Shown: one piece after another, positions 16,101-23,689 of the stretch | Layout: each line of letters opens with the position of its first letter | Numbering within the stretch: the stretch's first letter is position 1 | Assembly (NCBI GenBank): GCA_050290245.1 | Contig: JBNKHH010000056.1 | Span: forward strand, 1 to 37,366 | Source: JBNKHH01 sp050290245 | Lineage (GTDB): Bacteria; Pseudomonadota; Alphaproteobacteria; Rhodobacterales; Rhodobacteraceae | DNA length: 37,366 nucleotides | Reading direction: 5' to 3' | Position numbers and translations under genes: made by a program | The notes under the pieces: generated by a model | Databases searched by the model: none | What the model was told of the DNA's origin: nothing | The model's input: the letters and a program-made list of their open reading frames with translations, nothing else

Positions 16101-17036
16101 GTGGCGGAGCCAGCCCCGTTTCGTGAGGAATTGACCGAAGCACCTGGCGGGGTCGTTTCGACCTGGCGCAGGGCCGCGGACGGTGTGCGCGTGCGCCTAG
16201 CCTATTGGGCCGCTGGGGGCAGCAAGGGCACAGTTCTTCTTTTCCCTGGCCGCACGGAACACATCGAGAAATACGGCCGCGTCGTGCATGACCTTGTGGC
16301 AGAGGGCTATGCGGCCATCACGATCGATTGGCGCGGCCAAGGCTATTCCGACCGGCTGACGGGTGACAGGCACCTCGGTCACGTTGGCGATTTCAAAGAC
16401 TATCAACTGGACGTGGCTGAAATGATCGGCGCGGCGCGGGAAGCGGATTTGCCCCAGCCGTGGTATCTTCTTTCCCATTCCATGGGTGGCAGCATCGCGC
16501 TGCGGTCCTTGATAGAAGGTATTCCCGTGCGCCGCGCCGTGTTTTCAGCTCCGATGTGGGGACTGCGGCTGCCTTATTCCATGCGCATCCTGCCTTTCGT
16601 CCTGCCGCCCCTGTTCCGTTTGATCGGACGGCACGAAACCTACACGCCTGGCACACGTCAGACGAACTATGTGTCCAGCGCGGAGTTTCACGAAAATCTT
16701 CTGACCAGCGATTCCGAAACGTTTGGCCGCCTGGCGCGCAACGCGAGGTCTGATCCCGCCTTCGCGATCGGTGGGCCTTCGATACATTGGGTGGGACGTG
16801 CCGCGCTGGAGGGCCGCCGCCTTTCAAGATTGCCGAGACCCAAGGTTCCCGTGCTGACCGTCCTTGGAACCAACGAAGGCGTGGTGTCGACCGATGCCAT
16901 TCACCGTATTCATGCGAATTGGCCAACGGCGCGCATCAGGATCGTGCCTGACGCGCGGCATGAACTGATGATGGAAGCGCCAGAGCGCCGGGCACAGTTT
17001 TTCGACGAGCTGTTTTCATTTCTTGCCGCAGATTAG
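16101..17036 (+). CDS. Alpha/beta hydrolase, lysophospholipase/monoacylglycerol-lipase type
   Basis: A 311-residue serine hydrolase of the PldB-like group. LLFPGRTEHIEKYGR near 47-61 is the oxyanion region characteristic of monoacylglycerol lipases, DWRGQGYSDR follows at about 74-83, the nucleophile elbow is SHSMGG near 124-129, and the terminal His lies in DARHELMME near 285-293. The start is a GTG abutting the SCP2 stop with no spacer. No signal peptide is visible, so it is cytoplasmic or membrane-associated. Its last four bases overlap the convergent Cys-rich gene. Exact lipid substrate unknown. Confidence 0.9.
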   Translation: MAEPAPFREELTEAPGGVVSTWRRAADGVRVRLAYWAAGGSKGTVLLFPGRTEHIEKYGRVVHDLVAEGYAAITIDWRGQGYSDRLTGDRHLGHVGDFKDYQLDVAEMIGAAREADLPQPWYLLSHSMGGSIALRSLIEGIPVRRAVFSAPMWGLRLPYSMRILPFVLPPLFRLIGRHETYTPGTRQTNYVSSAEFHENLLTSDSETFGRLARNARSDPAFAIGGPSIHWVGRAALEGRRLSRLPRPKVPVLTVLGTNEGVVSTDAIHRIHANWPTARIRIVPDARHELMMEAPERRAQFFDELFSFLAAD

Positions 17037-17329
17037 CCGCAGGCAGCCTCGCGGGCATCGCCTGGATGGTGCTTCGATCTTGGCACCACATAAAGAATTT
17101 CTGCCAAGCGTTCGCGACGCGAGCCGGTATCGTCAAGCCCAAGTGCCTCGATCATGAAATCTCGATCGAGAAACCCGTCGTATTTCAGATTTGCCGCGCT
17201 TGCAGCTGCCTGTACCAGGCCGTGTTTCCCCGCGCTTTTGCACTTTCCGGGGCAGGGCGACGACTGATTGAGGAAGCACCCTTTTTCACTGTCGCAATAT
17301 TTGAACTCGCACATCGAATTACCCACCAT
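17033..17329 (-). CDS. Small Cys-rich hypothetical protein
   Basis: A 98-residue protein with five Cys in its first 35 residues (CEFKYCDSEKGC, then CPGKC), arranged like a small metal-binding knuckle, and one near the C-terminus. The remainder looks helical (FMIEALGLDDTGSRRERLAEILYVV). I do not know a named family. The start could be GTG two codons earlier or the ATG five codons later in front of CEF; ribosome sites are weak for all. It converges with the hydrolase gene, overlapping by four bases. Coding is supported by length, composition and codon use but not by recognised homology. Confidence 0.55.
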   Translation of the reverse strand: MVGNSMCEFKYCDSEKGCFLNQSSPCPGKCKSAGKHGLVQAAASAANLKYDGFLDRDFMIEALGLDDTGSRRERLAEILYVVPRSKHHPGDAREAACG

Positions 17330-17374
17330 TTTCACTCGTTTATTAATGGCGTTGCTATGTCGGAAATGTGGCAG

Positions 17375-17393
17375 AAAAAAGGCGAACAGCCTT
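17375..17393 (-). terminator. Short reverse-strand intrinsic terminator candidate
   Basis: On the reverse strand AAGGC-TGTTC-GCCTT forms a five-base-pair hairpin whose 3' arm runs into six T residues. It would end a reverse-strand transcript coming from the hairpin-rich stretch, upstream of the small Cys-rich gene. The stem is short, so activity is uncertain. Confidence 0.45.
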
Positions 17394-17442
17394 AAATGTT
17401 GAAATATAGTTAATTAAAACAGTAAGTTAGATTAAATAAATT

Positions 17443-17474
17443 GAGGCGCGTTTCGCCCCACCGAAACGCGCCTC
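17443..17474. repeat. Perfect 13-bp inverted repeat
   Basis: GAGGCGCGTTTCG and its exact complement CGAAACGCGCCTC enclose a six-base loop. On the reverse strand the hairpin is followed by an AT-rich run (AATTTATTTAAT), so it could act as a terminator for the small reverse-strand frame beginning at 17728. The segment CGCCCCACC occurs twice in direct orientation, in the loop and just after the stem. Confidence 0.7.
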
Positions 17475-17487
17475 GCCCCACCCAGCA

Positions 17488-17524
17488 CGGTACGGTCGGC
17501 AGGCAGTTGCCGTGACCCGTACCG
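17488..17524. repeat. Interrupted inverted repeat (hairpin)
   Basis: Outer arms CGGTACGG and CCGTACCG are exact complements; inside them CGGCA and TGCCG form a second stem with a six-base loop. The two stems are separated by one base on the left and four on the right, giving one extended hairpin with an internal loop. Confidence 0.6.
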
Positions 17525-17536
17525 CCGAGCATTCTG

Positions 17537-17728
17537 TTATTTCGCTGCGTGTTTATCCCGGACCGATTGGTGAGCAGCGCCTCCGTTACAGGCACAGGTT
17601 GCCCCGGCAGCCGAACAGGCTGCCTGGGGCACAGTCACGTCGAGGGAGGATGAATTGATACCGGCGGTCGCCAAGTGGCAACGTGAGAGAGCCGGACGTG
17701 TAGACGAGAAAACCATCGTCATAACCAT
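17537..17728 (-). CDS. Doubtful small open frame, Ala/Cys/Ser-rich
   Basis: A possible 63-residue product. The N-terminal half is mixed; the C-terminal half is rich in Ala, Cys and Gly (QAACSAAGATCACNGGAAHQ). No clear ribosome site precedes any of its three early ATG codons, and codon use is not strongly biased. Two hairpins follow its stop in the reading direction, which is why I mention it. It could be a small secreted or modified peptide, or simply the chance reading of a structured RNA. I lean towards the latter. Confidence 0.25.
   Translation of the reverse strand: MVMTMVFSSTRPALSRCHLATAGINSSSLDVTVPQAACSAAGATCACNGGAAHQSVRDKHAAK
17600..17631. repeat. Long near-perfect hairpin
   Basis: TGCCCC-GGCAGCC pairs with GGCTGCC-(T)-GGGGCA across a five-base loop GAACA, with one bulged T. 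It is 13 base pairs long and GC-rich, and lies inside the doubtful reverse-strand frame. Confidence 0.65.
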
Positions 17729-17746
17729 TCACCATTTACACACACA

Positions 17747-17770
17747 CGAGGCCGGGACACGTTGGCCTCG
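17747..17770. repeat. Seven-bp inverted repeat
   Basis: CGAGGCC and GGCCTCG enclose a ten-base loop. On the reverse strand it is followed by a GT-rich run (GTGTGTGTGT) just upstream of the doubtful frame; on the forward strand no T run follows. Confidence 0.5.
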
Positions 17771-17992
17771 GTGACATTCTTAGGGCAGAATTATGGCAGG
17801 ATTAGGGCGTCTTTGATGAAATATGGCAGCAATGTGGGCATCTATGCCGCCGGATTGGGCCGGATTAGCGCCGGTGCGCGAACAACAGGGAAGATTTCTG
17901 CGCGGCGCCCGAAATCTCCGGGTGAATCAAGGCGGAAATTTGACAATATTCTCCGGGTTTGATTCCGAACAGGCCGCCGATGGCCAGGTCCA

Positions 17993-18020
17993 CGGACGGC
18001 AAGGAATGCCCTGCCGTCCG
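17993..18020 (-). terminator. Hairpin downstream of leuA, possible terminator
   Basis: CGGACGGCA and TGCCGTCCG form an exact nine-base-pair stem with a ten-base loop, 27 bases beyond the leuA stop in its reading direction. No run of T follows on the reverse strand, so either it ends transcription weakly, with a factor, or protects the 3' end. Confidence 0.45.
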
Positions 18021-18047
18021 AATTGTTGTTCCGTGACTTGACGAGGC

Positions 18048-19616
18048 TCAGCCCATGTCCTTGTAGCTGACCGTCTTCACATCTGCGTCCGGATCCGACT
18101 TTTCGCGCCGCACCAGCAGGCGGTTCAGCGCGTTCACATAGGCCTTGGCCGAGGCCACCACCGTATCCGTGTCAGCCGACTGGCCGGTGGCAATGCGACC
18201 GTCTTCCTCCATACGCACGCTGACCGTGGCCTGTGCATCGGTCCCTTCTGTCACGGCGTGCACCTGGTAGAGTTGCAGGTGCGCACTGTGCGGGAAAAGC
18301 TTTTTGACAGCGTTGAAGGTCGCATCGACCGGACCGTCGCCCTGGGCCGTGGTGCGTTTCTCAACGCCATCGACTGACAGGATCAGATCGGCAGACTGGG
18401 GAGCTTCGGTGCCACAGATCACGCGCAGGAACTTGACCTGGATGCGGTCGTGAACGTCGCCTGACTCCTGGTCGCGCATCAACGCCACCAAGTCGTCCTC
18501 GAAGACCTCCTTCTTGCGGTCAGCCAGGGCCTTGAAGCGCACAAAGACATCGTTCAACTGGTTGTCCGCCAAATCAAAGCCCAGTTCGTTCAGCTTCGAG
18601 CGCAGCGCGGCGCGGCCCGAGTGCTTGCCCATGACGATGTTGGTTTCGCTGAGGCCCACGTCTTCGGGACGCATGATCTCAAAGGTCTCTGCGTTCTTCA
18701 GCATCCCATCCTGATGAATGCCGCTTTCGTGCGCAAAGGCGTTCTTGCCAACGATGGCCTTGTTGTACTGCACCGCAAAACCGGACACGGTCGCGACCCG
18801 GCGCGAGATGTGCATCAGTTTGGTCGCATCGACGCCCGTGTCATAAGGCATGATGTCGCCGCGGACACGCATCGCCATCACCACCTCTTCCAACGCGGTG
18901 TTGCCCGCGCGCTCGCCCAGGCCGTTGATCGTGCACTCGATCTGCCGCGCACCGCCTTCGACCGCGGCCAACGCGTTCGCTGTCGCCATCCCGAGGTCGT
19001 TGTGACAATGGGTGGCAAATACGACCTCGTCGGCGCCCGGAACCGTTTCGATCAGTCGCCGGATCAGGTCGGCGCTTTCGCGCGGCGCGGTATAGCCTAC
19101 CGTATCAGGGACGTTGATCGTCGTGGCACCGGCCTTGATTGCGATCTCTACCACGCGGCACAGGTAATCCCACTCGGTCCGCGTTGCGTCCATCGGCGAC
19201 CACTGCACGTTGTCGCAGAGGTTGCGGGCATGACTCACCGTGTCGTGAATCCGATCGGCCATCTCGTCCATGCTCAGGTTGGGAATGTCCCGGTGCAGGG
19301 GCGAGGTGCCGATGAAGGTGTGAATGCGCGGCTTGGAGGCGTGCTTCACCGCCTCCCAGCACCGGTCGATATCCTTGTAGTTCGCTCGGCTCAGCCCGCA
19401 GATCACCGCGTTTTTCGACCGCTTGGCGATCTCGCTGACGGCCTCGAAGTCACCTTCCGATGCGATCGGGAAGCCGGCCTCGATGATGTCGACACCCATT
19501 TCGTCGAGCAGTTCGGCGATTTCCAGCTTTTCCGTGTGGCTCATGGTTGCGCCGGGGGATTGCTCTCCGTCGCGCAGGGTCGTGTCGAAAATCAACACTC
19601 TTTCTTTCGTACTCAT
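18048..19616 (-). CDS. leuA: 2-isopropylmalate synthase
   Basis: A 522-residue enzyme condensing acetyl-CoA with 2-oxoisovalerate, the first committed step of leucine synthesis. The N-terminal TIM-barrel begins FDTTLRDGEQSPGATM (residues 10-25, with the catalytic Arg15 and metal-binding Asp16), and ATHCHNDLGMA near 200-210 carries the two metal-binding His. The C-terminal third (about 390-505) is the leucine-binding regulatory domain, with VHAVTEGTDAQATVSV. AAGGA lies eight bases before the ATG. It is preceded by a leader peptide and alternative hairpins, and thus probably regulated by leucine supply as well as by feedback. leuB is 16 kb away. Confidence 0.97.
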   Translation of the reverse strand: MSTKERVLIFDTTLRDGEQSPGATMSHTEKLEIAELLDEMGVDIIEAGFPIASEGDFEAVSEIAKRSKNAVICGLSRANYKDIDRCWEAVKHASKPRIHTFIGTSPLHRDIPNLSMDEMADRIHDTVSHARNLCDNVQWSPMDATRTEWDYLCRVVEIAIKAGATTINVPDTVGYTAPRESADLIRRLIETVPGADEVVFATHCHNDLGMATANALAAVEGGARQIECTINGLGERAGNTALEEVVMAMRVRGDIMPYDTGVDATKLMHISRRVATVSGFAVQYNKAIVGKNAFAHESGIHQDGMLKNAETFEIMRPEDVGLSETNIVMGKHSGRAALRSKLNELGFDLADNQLNDVFVRFKALADRKKEVFEDDLVALMRDQESGDVHDRIQVKFLRVICGTEAPQSADLILSVDGVEKRTTAQGDGPVDATFNAVKKLFPHSAHLQLYQVHAVTEGTDAQATVSVRMEEDGRIATGQSADTDTVVASAKAYVNALNRLLVRREKSDPDADVKTVSYKDMG

Positions 19617-19649
19617 GTCAGAATTCCTTGATCCTTAGCTTTGTCGTTC

Positions 19650-19697
19650 CGGCGCGGTGTCCCCTCTGAGCGGTCGCGCCGAAAGGCACGCTCAGAG
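19650..19697 (-). promoter_or_regulatory. Mutually exclusive hairpins between leader peptide and leuA (attenuation region)
   Basis: Hairpin A pairs 19664-19672 with 19689-19697 (CTCTGAGCG/CGCTCAGAG, nine exact pairs); its 5' arm in the RNA overlaps the leader stop codon. Hairpin B pairs 19650-19656 with 19675-19681 (CGGCGCG/CGCGCCG, seven exact pairs). B's first arm lies in the loop of A and B's second arm lies beyond A, so both cannot form as simple hairpins. A ribosome at the leader end would block A and favour B. Neither is followed by a T run, so termination may need a factor or the control may act on leuA translation. Confidence 0.65.
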
Positions 19698-19766
19698 GCG
19701 GCTAAGGAGAAGAAGCAGGCCAGCAGGCAAAAGCCCGCGGATGTCGATATGTGTCACCTGGTTCAT
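19692..19766 (-). CDS. leuL: Leucine-rich leader peptide of leuA (LeuL-like)
   Basis: A 24-codon frame ending 75 bases before the leuA ATG. It starts MNQVTHIDIRG and contains eight Leu, five of them consecutive at codons 17-21 (CTG CTT CTT CTC CTT), followed by SRL and a TGA stop that lies in the 5' arm of the first hairpin. This is the signature of a transcription-attenuation leader in which stalling at Leu codons senses charged tRNA-Leu. There is no ribosome site, but the promoter places the transcript start at or within about two bases of this ATG, so translation is probably leaderless, as known for trpL of Sinorhizobium meliloti. Confidence 0.82.
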   Translation of the reverse strand: MNQVTHIDIRGLLPAGLLLLLSRL

Positions 19767-19774
19767 GGGGCGCG

Positions 19775-19803
19775 AAGATAGGCGGGGGTTCCCGGCTTGT
19801 CAA
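19775..19803 (-). promoter_or_regulatory. leuA leader promoter
   Basis: On the reverse strand TTGACA (19798-19803), exactly 17 bases, TATCTT (19775-19780). Only eight bases separate the -10 box from the leader ATG at 19766, which puts the expected start of transcription on or just before that ATG. It sits in the gap after the ABC ATPase stop. Confidence 0.8.
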
Positions 19804-19826
19804 AGGGTCGCGGTCAGGAAATTTGC

Positions 19827-21449
19827 CTAGGTTGACGCATTGGTTGCAAGGCTGGCCTGGCGCGAACTGGCCTCTTCCAGCCAGCCGGGTTCCATCGTCG
19901 GGACCGATGCCAGCAGCAGCTCGGTATAGGCGGGGTAGGGCGGCTCGAAGATCGCTTCCTTCACACCCTGTTCGACGACTTTTCCCTCCAGCATCACGAC
20001 GACCTCGTCGGCGATGGCGCGCACCGTGGCGATGTCGTGCGTTATGAATATATATGTGACGCCCAATTTCTCCTGCAGCCGCATCAGAAGCTTCAGAATG
20101 CCCTCCTGCACCACCTGGTCCAGAGCCGAGGTGACCTCGTCGCAGATGATCAACTCGGGGTTGGCAGCCAAGGCGCGCGCAATGCAAATCCGCTGCTTCT
20201 GTCCGCCGGACAATTCACCGGGCAATCGGTCCGCAAAACCTTCGTCCAGCTCGATCAACTCAAGAAGGCGGATCACTTCGGCATCCCGCTCGCGCCCCCG
20301 CATTCCGCGATAGAACTCAAGCGGACGCCCGATGATGTCGGCCACCCGGTGGCGCGGGTTCATCGCCGTGTCGGCCATCTGGTAGATCATCTGGATGCGC
20401 TGCAACTGGTCCTTGCTGCGTGATTTCAGATCACGCGGCAGGACCTCGCCATTGAACCGCACCTCGCCCATCATCGGTGGCAAGAGCCCCGTCACCACCC
20501 GCGCAGTTGTCGATTTGCCCGATCCGCTTTCGCCGACTACCGCCACGGTCTTGCCGCGCGGCACCGAGATGCTCACGTTGTGCAGAACCGGAACGGTGCC
20601 GTAAGCCGCCGTCACACCGTCGATTTCCAGAACATGGTCGTCGCTCGTTGATCCCGCCCTTTCGATGGATCGTACGGCCCACAGCGACCTGGTATAGGGG
20701 TGCTTGGGATTGGCCAACATCTCGGCGGTCTCAGCCTCTTCGACCTCCTCGCCATAGCGCAAAACCTTTATGCGGTCCGCCATCTGCGCAACGACCGCGA
20801 GATCGTGGGTGATATAGATCGCCGCCGTATTGAATCGATGCACCGCGTCCTTCATCGCCGCCAGAACGCTGACCTGTGTCGTCACATCCAGCGCCGTGGT
20901 CGGCTCATCGAAAATGATAAGGTCGGGCCGTGAACTCATCGCCATAGCGGTCATCGCGCGCTGCAACTGGCCGCCCGACACTTGGTGCGGATAGCGGAAG
21001 CCGATGTTCTCCGGGTCCGGCAGGCGCATTGCGGCATATAGCGCCTTGGCATCTTCGATCGCTTCTGCCTCGGACCTGTCACCGCGCCGAATGCTCGCTT
21101 CGACAGTCTGGGTGATAAGCCGGTGTGCCGGATTGAATGCCGCCGCCGCAGATTGCGCCACATAGGCGATCCGCGTGCCCCGAAGCGCCTGCTTCTCGGC
21201 CTCGCTGGCTTTCATCAGGTCTTTGCCGTCGAACAGGATCTCACCGCTGGTCAACCGGCATCCGGGCCGCGCAAATCCCATGGACGCCAGCCCCAGCGTC
21301 GACTTCCCGGCACCGGACTCGCCGATCAGTCCCAGGACCTCGCCGCGCCTCAACGTCAGGTCGACGCCCTTGATGATCGGATGCCATGCCTCGTCGGAAA
21401 AACCGTCGATTACGATGTCCTTCATTTCCAGCAGGATATCAGTGCTCAT
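19827..21449 (-). CDS. Double ATP-binding protein of a peptide/nickel-type ABC transporter (DppD-DppF fusion)
   Basis: A 540-residue protein with two complete ABC domains. Domain 1: Walker A GESGAGKS near 43-50, signature VSGGQLQRA near 167-175, Walker B LIIFDEPTTALD near 185-196. Domain 2: Walker A GESGSGKS near 308-315, signature LSGGQKQRI near 421-429, Walker B LIICDEVTSALD near 441-452. The H-loop His (YITHD, FITHD) is present in both, so both sites look active. It drives import through the two permeases encoded upstream and overlaps the second by 11 bases. The linker between domains carries the oligopeptide-type motif NPKHPYTRSL. Substrate cannot be inferred. Confidence 0.93.
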   Translation of the reverse strand: MSTDILLEMKDIVIDGFSDEAWHPIIKGVDLTLRRGEVLGLIGESGAGKSTLGLASMGFARPGCRLTSGEILFDGKDLMKASEAEKQALRGTRIAYVAQSAAAAFNPAHRLITQTVEASIRRGDRSEAEAIEDAKALYAAMRLPDPENIGFRYPHQVSGGQLQRAMTAMAMSSRPDLIIFDEPTTALDVTTQVSVLAAMKDAVHRFNTAAIYITHDLAVVAQMADRIKVLRYGEEVEEAETAEMLANPKHPYTRSLWAVRSIERAGSTSDDHVLEIDGVTAAYGTVPVLHNVSISVPRGKTVAVVGESGSGKSTTARVVTGLLPPMMGEVRFNGEVLPRDLKSRSKDQLQRIQMIYQMADTAMNPRHRVADIIGRPLEFYRGMRGRERDAEVIRLLELIELDEGFADRLPGELSGGQKQRICIARALAANPELIICDEVTSALDQVVQEGILKLLMRLQEKLGVTYIFITHDIATVRAIADEVVVMLEGKVVEQGVKEAIFEPPYPAYTELLLASVPTMEPGWLEEASSRQASLATNAST

Positions 21450-22359
21450 CGCGCAATCCGCTTGTCTTGATCAGGAACCAATCGACCACAAAGTTCACCG
21501 CAACCGTCAGCAAGGCAATCGCGCCTGCTGGCAGCAGTGGGGTAATTCCCGCTTTCAGATCGTACTGCGCGAATTGGATAAGCGAAGCGTTCTCGCGCAC
21601 CATCGACCCCCAATCCGCCGTCGGCGGCTGGATGCCGACTCCGAGGAACGACAAGGCGGCGATTGTCAGAAAGACAAAACAGAACCGCAACCCGAACTCG
21701 GCCACCAGTGGCGGCATGATGTTCGGCAGGATTTCCCGCCGCATGATCCAGCCAAGTCCCTCGCCGCGCAGGCGGGCGGCCTCGACGTACTCCATGACTA
21801 CGACGTTCATCGCGACCGCTCGTGTCAGACGAAAAACCCGCGTCGAATCCAAAAGGGCAATGATCACCACGAGTGACCAGACCGAAGAGCCGAAGATCGA
21901 CAACAGCATCAGCGCAAAGATCAGGGAGGGGATCGCCATCAGGACATCCACCGCCCGGCTGATGATCTGGTCGACCCAGCCCCGGCTGATCGCTGCCGCC
22001 AGACCCAAGCCGCCACCGACCAGGAAAGCCAAAAACGTCGTCATGATCGCGATGCCGATGGTATTGCGGGCGCCATAGACCAGGCGCGAGAAGATATCCC
22101 GCCCGATCTGGTCTGTTCCCAACAGGAACTCGCTTGTCCACGGGGCAAACGGCTGTGGATGCACTTCGGCCTCGCCGTAGGGTGCAATGACCGGCGCAAA
22201 GATGGCCACCAGGACATAAGTTGCGATCACGATCATCCCGAACCAGGCGGTCGGCGGGGCCTTCTTCAATTCGATCCACGCCCGGTCCCGGCGACTGCGG
22301 CGCGTCAACACCTGGCCGACTTCGTCCTTGGCGGAATATGTGCCGGGGGTGTCGCTCAT
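21439..22359 (-). CDS. ABC transporter permease, DppC type
   Basis: A 306-residue inner-membrane permease with a cytoplasmic N-terminus of about 40 residues and six hydrophobic segments. The LLGTDQIGRDIFSRLVYGARNT block near 78-99 is characteristic of DppC/OppC, and the EAARLRGEGLGWIMRREILPN loop near 190-210 is the EAA motif that docks on the ATPase. It starts inside the stop of the first permease (ATGA) and overlaps the ATPase gene. Confidence 0.93.
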   Translation of the reverse strand: MSDTPGTYSAKDEVGQVLTRRSRRDRAWIELKKAPPTAWFGMIVIATYVLVAIFAPVIAPYGEAEVHPQPFAPWTSEFLLGTDQIGRDIFSRLVYGARNTIGIAIMTTFLAFLVGGGLGLAAAISRGWVDQIISRAVDVLMAIPSLIFALMLLSIFGSSVWSLVVIIALLDSTRVFRLTRAVAMNVVVMEYVEAARLRGEGLGWIMRREILPNIMPPLVAEFGLRFCFVFLTIAALSFLGVGIQPPTADWGSMVRENASLIQFAQYDLKAGITPLLPAGAIALLTVAVNFVVDWFLIKTSGLRDEH

Positions 22360-23336
22360 CTCGGGTGCAATAGCCTCGGGTTGGTGGCGATCGAGATTAT
22401 GTCGGCGATCAGATTCAGGACGATATAGGTCGCCGCAAAGATCAGTGCGCAGGCCTGCACCACGGGAATGTCGCGCGACGTCACACTATCGACCATCAGT
22501 TGCCCCACGCCCGGATAGACAAAGACCACCTCGACGACGACCACGCCGACCACCAGGTAGGCCAGGTTGAAAGCGACAACGTTGGCGATCGGTGCCCAGG
22601 CGTTCGGAAGCGCGTGACGCAGGATCACCGTCTTGGGCGAAAGCCCTTTCAGCCGGGCCATCTCGATATAGGGCGAAGCCAGAAGATTGATGATTGCCGC
22701 CCGAGTCATCCGCATCATATGCGCCACGATCACCAGGGTCAGTGTCATCGCAGGCAGGGCACAGCGGTAGACGCGCTCCCAGAACGGGGTGTCGGCGGTG
22801 ATGTTTGCAAGGCTCGGAAATACAGGATTCAGCGAGGCCAGGAACAGGATCAAAAGATAAGCGACGAGGAATTCGGGCATCGAAATCGTCGATAGGGTGA
22901 CCGCGTTTATCGTCCGGTCATACACCGACCCCCGCCACAGGGCCGCAGTGACCCCAAGGGTCAGGGCCAGAGGTACCGCGATCACTGCCGTCATCGCAGC
23001 CAGGAACAGCGTGTTTGCCAGGCGTGGCGCGATCAGTTCCGCCACCGACCGCGACCGGTCGACACCCGAGGCAGCGCGTCCGGAGAAGGATTGCCCCAGG
23101 TCGCCGGTTGCGACGGAACCAATCCAGTCGAAGTACCTTATGTAGGCGGGCTGATCCAAGCCCAGCTCGCGCCGAAACGCGGCCACGGTCTCTTCTGTTG
23201 CTGCTTGCCCGAGGACAGCTTGAGTGAAGTCGCCGGGCAGGAACTCGATGGCCGAGAAGATGATTACCGAGACAAAGAACAAGGTTAACACGCCCAATCC
23301 AAGCCGCTGAATTACCGTCGACAGGATCGGATGCAA
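22356..23336 (-). CDS. ABC transporter permease, DppB type
   Basis: A 326-residue permease, first gene of the transporter operon. It begins with a short basic stretch and a hydrophobic helix followed by FLPGDF, the DppB/OppB signature region, then QPAYIRYFDWIGSVATGDLGQSF near 72-94 and the EAA-type loop EMARLKGLSPKTVILRHALPN near 230-250. The start is a TTG preceded by GGGGAGA five bases away; an upstream ATG would add about 31 residues rich in Cys and basic residues that do not belong to the family. No solute-binding protein gene is next to it. Confidence 0.88.
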   Translation of the reverse strand: MHPILSTVIQRLGLGVLTLFFVSVIIFSAIEFLPGDFTQAVLGQAATEETVAAFRRELGLDQPAYIRYFDWIGSVATGDLGQSFSGRAASGVDRSRSVAELIAPRLANTLFLAAMTAVIAVPLALTLGVTAALWRGSVYDRTINAVTLSTISMPEFLVAYLLILFLASLNPVFPSLANITADTPFWERVYRCALPAMTLTLVIVAHMMRMTRAAIINLLASPYIEMARLKGLSPKTVILRHALPNAWAPIANVVAFNLAYLVVGVVVVEVVFVYPGVGQLMVDSVTSRDIPVVQACALIFAATYIVLNLIADIISIATNPRLLHPR

Positions 23337-23689
23337 TCTGGTCTCCCCTTTGTTCCTTTTGGCCGCTCCCGGCCTCTTTTTCACAAAGCCTAGGCAACCC
23401 AGGCCAAGGTGACAACAGGCCCGGCACAATTAAATCGTTCTGGGGCCAGGTCTCTATGTTGCCTGGTGTCAGTGCTTGTCGGCCAAGTTTTGGTCGGGAC
23501 ATATCTCGAACCGACAATCTACATCCTGCGATGCCTTTGCTGCTCGTGCTGCTATTCGGCCAGCGTCCTGCGCCAGTGCATTGGCGGCTGGGGCAGGAGG
23601 CGGCTACGCACAGGGTATGCGGCCGCACCAGCTTGAGCCAGAGCCATAGGTCCGGCGGAGACTGGTTGGCATCGGTCGCACAGCGCAGC
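23337..23689. other. Gap upstream of the ABC permease operon
   Basis: About 350 bases between two reverse-strand genes. No open frame with a ribosome site or recognisable protein was found. This is where a substrate-binding protein gene would usually lie; nothing identifiable remains. A small inverted repeat (CCAGG/CCTGG, near 23450-23470) is present. Confidence 0.5.

Larger units (their letters stand above)
17330..18047. other. Gene-poor, hairpin-rich stretch
   Basis: About 700 bases without a confidently supported gene. It contains several inverted repeats: 17379-17393, 17443-17474, 17488-17524, 17600-17631, 17747-17770 and 17993-18020. A short AT-rich block (17400-17442) lies between the first two. 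One reverse-strand open frame (17537-17728) is described separately. Dense structure on both sides of this frame suggests a structured transcript or mobile-like repeat rather than inert spacer. Confidence 0.6.

Noticed and set aside
17641..17770. A 39-codon forward frame starting with TTG after GAGGGAGG
   Set aside because: The ribosome-site match is good but the product is not recognisable and overlaps hairpins and the reverse-strand frame; too weak to list as a gene.
18621..19631. A 336-codon forward frame opposite leuA
   Set aside because: LeuA is certain on the other strand; the forward frame has no recognisable domain and begins inside leuA.
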